Shown in pieces: positions 6,825 through 11,046 of a stretch of 11,046 nt of DNA. Origin of the DNA: Anaerolineaceae bacterium UBA5365 (lineage in GTDB: Bacteria > Chloroflexota > Anaerolineae > Anaerolineales > Anaerolineaceae). The stretch lies in contig DHPL01000069.1 in the NCBI GenBank assembly GCA_002407905.1, forward strand, positions 5,258-16,303, read 5' to 3'. A program made the position numbers and the translations under genes. A model generated the notes under the pieces. The model saw only the letters and a program-made list of their open reading frames with translations, was not told where the DNA came from and did not search any database. The number at the start of each line of letters is the position of its first letter. The stretch's first letter is position 1.

Positions 6825-6830
6825 ATTATA
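6825..6830 (-). promoter_or_regulatory. -10 box of the MFS gene, very close to the start codon
   Basis: The minus strand reads a perfect TATAAT followed by CAAAAAC and the GTG start at 6817. Transcription normally starts about 6-8 bases after the -10 box, which would fall on or next to the GTG. The hexamer at the 17-base-spaced -35 position (CGATCA, 6853-6848) is poor, so the promoter may need an activator. Confidence 0.5.
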
Positions 6831-6835
6831 CCGAG

Positions 6836-6853
6836 CGATCAAACCGCTGATCG
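6836..6853. promoter_or_regulatory. Palindromic candidate operator at the -35 position of the MFS promoter
   Basis: CGATCA (6836-6841) and TGATCG (6848-6853) are perfect inverted copies separated by six bases, with half-site centres 12 bases apart, roughly one helical turn. The element starts 5 bases upstream of the TATAAT box and covers the -35 position. It lies about 24 bases upstream of the candidate thiN -35 box on the other strand. Confidence 0.4.
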
Positions 6854-6876
6854 ATAGCACAATAAAATGCAAAAAC

Positions 6877-6904
6877 TTGCGGCACACCAGGCAGCTGTGA
6901 TAAC
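6877..6904 (+). promoter_or_regulatory. Candidate promoter of the thiamine operon
   Basis: TTGCGG (6877-6882) is followed after 16 bases by GATAAC (6899-6904), which is preceded by TG one base away (6896-6897), an extended -10 feature. Transcription would start near 6911, just before the riboswitch aptamer. TAACAT (6901-6906) is an alternative -10 at an 18-base spacing. Confidence 0.4.
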
Positions 6905-6916
6905 ATTTCATCATCG

Positions 6917-7000
6917 TTACACGGGGAGCCGCGAGGCTGAGAGGGACTATTTGTCCGACCCGCAAAACCTGATCCGGATCATACCGGCGGAGGGATGTTG
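6917..7000 (+). promoter_or_regulatory. TPP riboswitch aptamer (THI element)
   Basis: The conserved THI-box elements appear in order. GGGGAGCC (6923-6930) pairs into P2/P3, closed by the GNRA loop GCGA (6931-6934) and GGCT (6935-6938). CTGAGAG (6937-6943) is the pyrimidine-binding part. A variable P3a hairpin GGAC/GTCC lies at 6944-6956, and GACCC (6957-6961) closes P2. AACCTGATCC (6966-6975), the P5 stem CCGG/CCGG (6974-6977 with 6984-6987) and CGGAGGGA (6988-6995) form the pyrophosphate-sensing arm. P1 is short: ACA (6919-6921) with TGT (6996-6998). It precedes thiN-thiB-thiP-thiQ, exactly the genes expected under TPP feedback. Confidence 0.96.
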
Positions 7001-7023
7001 TTCATAAACGCCAAACCTCCGTC
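6986..7023 (+). promoter_or_regulatory. Predicted anti-terminator/anti-sequestor pairing of the riboswitch
   Basis: GGCGGAGG (6986-6993, the 3' strand of P5/P4 in the aptamer) can pair with CCTCCGTC (7016-7023): seven Watson-Crick pairs plus one G-U (6987 with 7022). This competes both with the folded aptamer and with the terminator hairpin, whose left arm is the same CCTCC. Without TPP this pairing would leave the thiN ribosome site free. With TPP the aptamer would hold 6986-6993 and release CCTCC to form the hairpin. Confidence 0.65.
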
Positions 7024-7037
7024 CAAGGAGGTTTTTT
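7013..7037 (+). terminator. Riboswitch-controlled intrinsic terminator that also sequesters the thiN ribosome site
   Basis: AAACCTCC (7013-7020) pairs with GGAGGTTT (7027-7034) as an 8-bp stem with loop GTCCAA, and a run of six T's spans 7032-7037. The right arm is the Shine-Dalgarno of thiN and the T-run provides the first two bases of its TTG start codon. One hairpin could thus stop transcription, block translation, or both. Confidence 0.8.
7025..7031 (+). promoter_or_regulatory. Ribosome binding site of thiN inside the terminator arm
   Basis: AAGGAGG ends 4 bases before TTG at 7036-7038. No other start codon is available in this frame nearby: the codons back to about 6991 contain no ATG, GTG or TTG. 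The conserved family start region (RAVVFANGE) begins only a few codons later. The site therefore fixes the TTG start. Confidence 0.75.
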
Positions 7038-7710
7038 GTCACCAGACCGACCTGAACGCGCAGTTGTTTTCGCCAACGGCGAAAGCGGCTGCCTGCACCG
7101 CCTAGAACTCCGCACCAGCGATTACATCGTTGCCGTGGATGGCGGGCTAAACGGTGCGCAAGCCCTGGGGCGCCTGCCCGACCTTTTGATCGGCGACCTG
7201 GATTCGATCACCCCCGAGCAACTGCAGTTGTGCGTGGATTCAGGTGTGGAAATACTGCGCTTCCCCGTGGCAAAAGACGAAAACGACCTGCAGCTCGCTC
7301 TCAATGAAGTTGCGCAGCGCGGCTTCAAGCAGGTACTCGTGGCGGCAGCGCTTGGCGGCCGCACCGATCACACCCTCAGCAACCTGGCGCTGCTTGCCAA
7401 CCCGGACTACGCTGCCATGGACCTGCAATTTGACGACGGCTGCACCGTGGTACGCCTGATGCGCGGCCCCCAGGTGCTCAAGCACCCGGCCGCTCCAGGC
7501 GATACAGTGTCCCTCATCCCCTGGCAGGGGGAAGCCCGCGGCATCCGGACCGAAGGCCTGCAATACCCCCTCAACGACGAAACCCTCCACCCCTGGCAAA
7601 CGCGCGGCCTGAGCAACATTGCCGCCACCAGCCAGCTTCAAGTCAGTATTCAGGATGGGCAGCTTCTGCTGGTCCATAACCGAGAAAATACAGAAAGGCA
7701 ACCATGTTAA
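7036..7710 (+). CDS. thiN: Thiamine pyrophosphokinase
   Basis: Cytoplasmic enzyme transferring pyrophosphate from ATP to thiamine, giving TPP (and AMP). The 224 residues match the usual length of bacterial thiamine pyrophosphokinase. The N-terminal catalytic domain shows VVFANGE (10-16), VAVDGG (32-37), DLLIGDLDSI (49-58) with the acidic residues that bind Mg-ATP, FPVAKDENDLQLAL (76-89; KDxTD in the family, here Asn replaces Thr) and GGRTDHTLSNL (107-117). The C-terminal thiamine-binding domain has DTVSLIPWQGEARGIRTEGL (156-175), YPL, GLSN (191-194) and GQLLLVHN (208-215). The start is TTG, dictated by the AAGGAGG before it. The last 7 bases overlap thiB. As the first gene after the TPP riboswitch it is under direct product feedback, and its place with thiBPQ indicates thiamine salvage rather than synthesis. 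Confidence 0.95.
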   Translation: MSPDRPERAVVFANGESGCLHRLELRTSDYIVAVDGGLNGAQALGRLPDLLIGDLDSITPEQLQLCVDSGVEILRFPVAKDENDLQLALNEVAQRGFKQVLVAAALGGRTDHTLSNLALLANPDYAAMDLQFDDGCTVVRLMRGPQVLKHPAAPGDTVSLIPWQGEARGIRTEGLQYPLNDETLHPWQTRGLSNIAATSQLQVSIQDGQLLLVHNRENTERQPC

Positions 7711-8795
7711 AGAAGAAGATCATTTTCATCCTGGCCCTTAGCCTGCTCCTGGGAGGCTGCACCTTTCCCACCCCTATCCCAAGCGCCCAGCCCGGCACTG
7801 CCGACCCCAAAACTGAGCCCGGCACACTCAACGTGCTCGTGCACGACTCGTTTGCCGTAAGCGCGGAGCTGATCACCGCTTTCGAGGCCGCGAACAACGC
7901 CAAAATCAATTTCATCAAGGGCGGGGATGCCGGTTCAACCCTCAACCGGGCAATATTGGCCTCCGCTGCGGGCAGCCCGGAGGGCGACGTACTCTACGGC
8001 CTGGATAACACCTTCCTCTCACGAGCACTGGAACAGGACCTCCTCGAGCCCTATAACGCGCCTGCTCTCGGGCAGATCGACGCGGAGTTCAAACTGGATC
8101 CGACCAATGCCGCACTCCCGATCGACTATGGCGATGTGTGCATCAATTACGACGTGGCCTACTTCGAAGAGAAAAAGCTGCCCCTGCCGGAAAACCTGAC
8201 CCAACTCATCGACCCAAGCTATTTGGGCTTGCTCACGGTTGAAAACCCGGCCACTTCATCCCCTGGCCTGGCCTTTATGCTCACCACGATCGCCGAACAG
8301 GGTGAGGACCGCTGGCTGGAATGGTGGGGAGCCATGAAAGAAAACGGCGTAGTTGTTGCCCCGGATTGGGAAACCGCTTACTACACCAACTTCTCCGGCT
8401 CTTCCGGCCAAGGTGCGTATCCGATGGTCGTTTCCTACGCCTCCAGCCCCGCGGCCGAGGTGATCTACTCTGACCCAAAAGTGACCGCGGCGCCTACCGC
8501 ATCCCTGGTCTTCGATCATGCCTGCTGGCGCCAGATTGAATTCGCCGGGATCCTTAAAGGCACCCCAAACGGCGACCTGGCTCGCAAGTTTATCGACTTC
8601 CTGCTCAGCCCGGACTTTCAGGCCGATGTACCCATGCAGATGTTTGTTTATCCGGTGCTGCAGGGCGTAGAATTGCCTGCCGACTTCGTCCAGTTCAGCC
8701 AGTCACCTGAGAATCCCGCCACACTTTCCCCAGCGATTATCGCCGAGAAACGGGATGGCTGGATCAAAGCCTGGTCGGACCTGATGCTTGATTAA
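7704..8795 (+). CDS. thiB: Thiamine ABC transporter substrate-binding lipoprotein
   Basis: Extracytoplasmic thiamine/TPP-binding protein of 363 residues that delivers ligand to ThiPQ. The signal peptide (MLKKKIIF, hydrophobic to residue 18) ends in lipobox LGGC with Cys19, so it is membrane-anchored, whereas the E. coli ThiB is a soluble periplasmic protein. A Pro/Thr-rich linker runs to about 40. ThiB-family landmarks follow: NVLVHDSFA (43-51), DVLYGLDNTFL (95-105), PIDYGDVCINYD (139-150), NPATSSPGLAF (181-191), GWSEAY-like DWETAYYTNF (221-230), VVSYASSPAAEV (242-253) and QADVPMQMFVYPVL (306-319). The ATG lies inside the end of thiN (7-base overlap) with AAAGG just upstream; the stop abuts the thiP start. 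Iron-binding proteins of the same superfamily were considered, but the riboswitch and thiN settle the assignment. Confidence 0.93.
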   Translation: MLKKKIIFILALSLLLGGCTFPTPIPSAQPGTADPKTEPGTLNVLVHDSFAVSAELITAFEAANNAKINFIKGGDAGSTLNRAILASAAGSPEGDVLYGLDNTFLSRALEQDLLEPYNAPALGQIDAEFKLDPTNAALPIDYGDVCINYDVAYFEEKKLPLPENLTQLIDPSYLGLLTVENPATSSPGLAFMLTTIAEQGEDRWLEWWGAMKENGVVVAPDWETAYYTNFSGSSGQGAYPMVVSYASSPAAEVIYSDPKVTAAPTASLVFDHACWRQIEFAGILKGTPNGDLARKFIDFLLSPDFQADVPMQMFVYPVLQGVELPADFVQFSQSPENPATLSPAIIAEKRDGWIKAWSDLMLD

Positions 8796-10499
8796 ATGCT
8801 CACTCGGGGCAAAACCAAACGGAATCTGAAGGCCGGGCTGCTCTGGCTGCTGCCGCTGGCATTCCTGGCCTTCTTTTTCTACCAGCCCCTGGTAGCCATC
8901 TTCCGTCTGGTCTTTTCCCCTCAATTTGCGTCTGGCTGGGATAGGTTCGATCTCACCCAGCTCACGCGGCCTCTGCTTTTTAGTCTTTATCAGGCAGGGC
9001 TCTCCACCCTGCTTACCCTGGCCTTGGGTTTGCCAGCAGCCTGGCTTTTTGCCCGGATCGATTTTCCAGGCCGCAAATTCCTGCGCACCCTGGCCTTATT
9101 GCCCTTTATTTTGCCAACCGTTGTTGTAGCTGCGGCATTTAACGCCCTCATCGGCCCGCGCGGCTGGCTGAATCTGGGCCTGATGCAGCTCTTGGGTTTG
9201 GCTCAGCCCCCCATCCATCTGGTAGGCGGTTTGGGCGCGATCATCCTGGCGCACGTTTTTTACAACACTTCCATCGTCATCCGGATGGTGGGCACGGCCT
9301 GGGGGCACCTCAACCCTCGCCTGGAAGAAGCTTCCCGGATGCTTGGCGCGAGCCCCTGGGAAACTTTGCGGCGCGTCACCCTACCCCTGCTGGGGCCATC
9401 CATCCTCGGCGCGGCTCTGCTGGTCTTTCTGTTCGATTTCACCAGTTACGGCGTGGTCAGGATGCTCGGCCGGCCTGGTTTGGGCACCCTGGAAGTAGAT
9501 ATCTACACGCAGGCCATGTACTACCTCAACTTGCCGGTAGCCGGCCTGCTTTCGATCGTACAGCTCATCTTCACCCTCCTGCTCACCATCATGCAAAACC
9601 GGGTGACCAGTCCGCGTTACGGCAAGGCTGCCCTCGCCAGCGAGTCACGTGTTCTGCACCCGCCCCGCGGTTTGGGGCAGAAACTACTGGCCGGATTCTT
9701 GATCTTGATCATCCTCCTGATGGTTGTCATGCCGCTGGGCAGCCTGGTTACACGCTCGCTGGTCACCCTGGACGCAGAACGCGGACAGCGCGGAGGCATC
9801 GAAAGAGGCTTTACCCTGCGCTACTACCAGGAACTCTTCGTCAATCGGACCGGCTCGCTTTTCTACGTGCCGCCCCTACTGGCAGTTCGCAATTCCCTGC
9901 TCTATGCCTTCCTGGCAACCCTGATTGCGGCTGCCTTGGGGCTACTGGCTGCCTACGCGCTGGCGGGCAGCAGCGGGGCCTGGGGGCTCCTGGAGCCGCT
10001 TTTCATGCTGCCTCTGGGTACCAGCGCGGTCACGCTGGGCCTGGGCTTTTTGGTCGTGTTTAACCGGCCACCCTGGAACGACCCGCGCCTGCCCTTGCTT
10101 ATCCCCATCGCCCACGCTCTGATTGGTCTGCCCTTCGTGGTGCGCAGCCTGCTGCCAGCCATCCGCAGCCTGCCGGCCAACTTGCGTGAAACCGCCCGGG
10201 TGATGGGCGCCAGCCCCTGGCGGGTTTTCATGGAAGTGGACCTGCCCATCCTCCTGCGTGCTTTGCTGGTTGCCATGGTTTTTGCATTTACCATTTCCCT
10301 GGGGGAATTTGGTGCTGCCTCCTTCCTGGCCTCCCCGCAGAACCCCACCATCCCGGTGGCGATCTTTAGGTACATTTCGCAGCCCGGTGCGTTAAACTAT
10401 GGCCAGGCACTGGCGATGTCTACCCTGCTTTTGCTTGTTTGCGCGGCAGGCAGCTTCCTGATCGAGAAGATCCGCCTGCCCGGCGAGGAAAGTTTTTGA
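8796..10499 (+). CDS. thiP: Thiamine ABC transporter permease, fused two-domain
   Basis: Inner-membrane channel of the thiamine importer: 567 residues, about twelve helices, two BPD_transp_1 domains in one chain, as in E. coli ThiP and the iron permease FbpB/SfuB. Each half carries an EAA loop that docks on the ATPase: EEASRMLGASPWETLRRVTLP (177-197, read here as EEASR...GASPW...LP) and the parallel RETARVMGASPW...VDLP (464-484). The second half ends at about residue 557 with a short charged tail. The ATG follows the thiB stop without any gap and has no strong Shine-Dalgarno, so it is probably translated by ribosomes finishing thiB. Its TGA shares one base with the thiQ ATG. Thiamine specificity rests on the operon and riboswitch, since ThiP and iron permeases look alike. 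Confidence 0.92.
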   Translation: MLTRGKTKRNLKAGLLWLLPLAFLAFFFYQPLVAIFRLVFSPQFASGWDRFDLTQLTRPLLFSLYQAGLSTLLTLALGLPAAWLFARIDFPGRKFLRTLALLPFILPTVVVAAAFNALIGPRGWLNLGLMQLLGLAQPPIHLVGGLGAIILAHVFYNTSIVIRMVGTAWGHLNPRLEEASRMLGASPWETLRRVTLPLLGPSILGAALLVFLFDFTSYGVVRMLGRPGLGTLEVDIYTQAMYYLNLPVAGLLSIVQLIFTLLLTIMQNRVTSPRYGKAALASESRVLHPPRGLGQKLLAGFLILIILLMVVMPLGSLVTRSLVTLDAERGQRGGIERGFTLRYYQELFVNRTGSLFYVPPLLAVRNSLLYAFLATLIAAALGLLAAYALAGSSGAWGLLEPLFMLPLGTSAVTLGLGFLVVFNRPPWNDPRLPLLIPIAHALIGLPFVVRSLLPAIRSLPANLRETARVMGASPWRVFMEVDLPILLRALLVAMVFAFTISLGEFGAASFLASPQNPTIPVAIFRYISQPGALNYGQALAMSTLLLLVCAAGSFLIEKIRLPGEESF

Positions 10500-11046
10500 T
10501 GCTCCAAGTTGAAGGTATCCGCAAAGATTACGAAGGCCGTCCGCTCCTGCGCGGCGTTAGTTTCGAGGTGCAGCCCGCTGAGCTGGTCGCGCTTCTGGGC
10601 GCGTCCGGCAGCGGCAAGAGCACCATGCTCCGCATTATCGCCGGCCTTGAAGAACCCGAGGGCGGCCGTGTGCTCTGGGATGGGCAGGATATCACCGATC
10701 TGCCTGCGCACAAACGCGGTTTTGGCTTGATGTTTCAAGATTACGCCCTCTTCCCCCACCGCAACGTTTACGAGAACATCGCCTTCGGCCTGCGCATGCA
10801 GGGCTTGCCCCAGGACCAAATGGACCAACGGGTTGCGTCCGCCCTGGAGATGATCCAAATGGGCCCCTTTGCCCAGCGCGCCGTTACAGAACTTTCCGGC
10901 GGTGAGCAGCAGAGGGTTGCCCTAGCCCGCGCCCTGGCCCCACGGCCCAGGCTTTTGATGCTGGATGAGCCCTTGGGTGCCCTGGACCACAAACTTCGGG
11001 TGGACCTGATTCAGGAGTTGCGCCGCATCCTGCACGAACAGGAAGT
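10499..11046 (+). CDS. thiQ: Thiamine ABC transporter ATP-binding protein (3' end cut by window edge)
   Basis: ATPase subunit of the thiamine importer; 182 codons are visible. The ATG at 10499-10501 shares its A with the thiP stop (TGATG) and is preceded by GAGGAAAG at a good spacing. Visible motifs are Walker A GASGSGKST (34-42), Q-loop FQDYALFPH (79-87), signature LSGGEQQRVALARAL (132-146), Walker B LLMLDEP (152-158) and D-loop GALD (160-163). The switch histidine and the C-terminus lie beyond the window, so it cannot be seen whether the protein ends near 230 residues like E. coli ThiQ or has an extra C-terminal TOBE domain as in PotA/FbpC. Confidence 0.9.
   Translation, partial: MLQVEGIRKDYEGRPLLRGVSFEVQPAELVALLGASGSGKSTMLRIIAGLEEPEGGRVLWDGQDITDLPAHKRGFGLMFQDYALFPHRNVYENIAFGLRMQGLPQDQMDQRVASALEMIQMGPFAQRAVTELSGGEQQRVALARALAPRPRLLMLDEPLGALDHKLRVDLIQELRRILHEQE

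Noticed and set aside
7704..10499. Possible ferric-iron ABC transporter (FbpAB-like)
   Set aside because: ThiB/ThiP resemble the iron system in architecture, but the TPP riboswitch, the overlapping thiN and the ThiB-type motifs make thiamine the far better assignment.

Overview
The window holds two ABC-transporter operons that point away from each other's centre, with a lone MFS transporter gene between them. Everything from base 1 to 6817 is coded on the minus strand and everything from about 6880 to 11046 on the plus strand. The DNA is fairly GC-rich in genes. Two lipoproteins carry a classical lipobox followed by a Pro/Ala/Thr-rich linker, and both ABC systems rely on lipoprotein-anchored substrate-binding proteins. 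No ribosomal or other phylogenetic marker is present. The style (TPP-riboswitch-controlled ThiN/ThiBPQ, Pro-rich lipoprotein linkers, carbohydrate/nucleoside-type ABC cassettes) would fit an uncultured Chloroflexota (Anaerolineae-like) bacterium, but this is only an impression.

Minus-strand operon (5293 down to 1): a promoter with an overlapping palindrome leads into a lipoprotein resembling the DUF3798 family. A 66-base gap with a perfect 11-bp stem-loop follows, then an RbsA/NupA-type double ATPase and two BPD_transp_2-type permeases. The ATPase and permease genes are linked by 4-base ATGA overlaps. The second permease runs off the left edge and carries an extra membrane block of about 100 residues that contains an internal repeat. 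The set looks like a complete importer of the simple-sugar/nucleoside class, but the binding protein is not of the usual sugar or BMP family, so the substrate is unknown. This is the least characterised part of the window.

Middle (5154-7035): a 443-base AT-rich intergenic region holds the operon's control signals. The MFS gene (GTG start) has a TATAAT box so close to the start codon that its mRNA may be leaderless, and an 18-bp palindrome lies at the -35 position. The divergent spacer then carries a TPP riboswitch on the plus strand.

Plus-strand operon (about 6877-11046): the TPP riboswitch has a compact expression platform in which the 3' part of the aptamer, a CCTCC element and the Shine-Dalgarno sequence of thiN can form mutually exclusive pairs. 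It governs thiN (thiamine pyrophosphokinase), thiB (thiamine-binding lipoprotein), thiP (fused two-domain permease) and thiQ (ATPase, cut by the right edge). The genes overlap or abut, so they are almost certainly one transcript. Together they form a thiamine salvage unit: capture and import by ThiBPQ, pyrophosphorylation to TPP by ThiN, and feedback by TPP through the riboswitch.

No tRNA, rRNA, CRISPR array, insertion sequence or integrase was seen.
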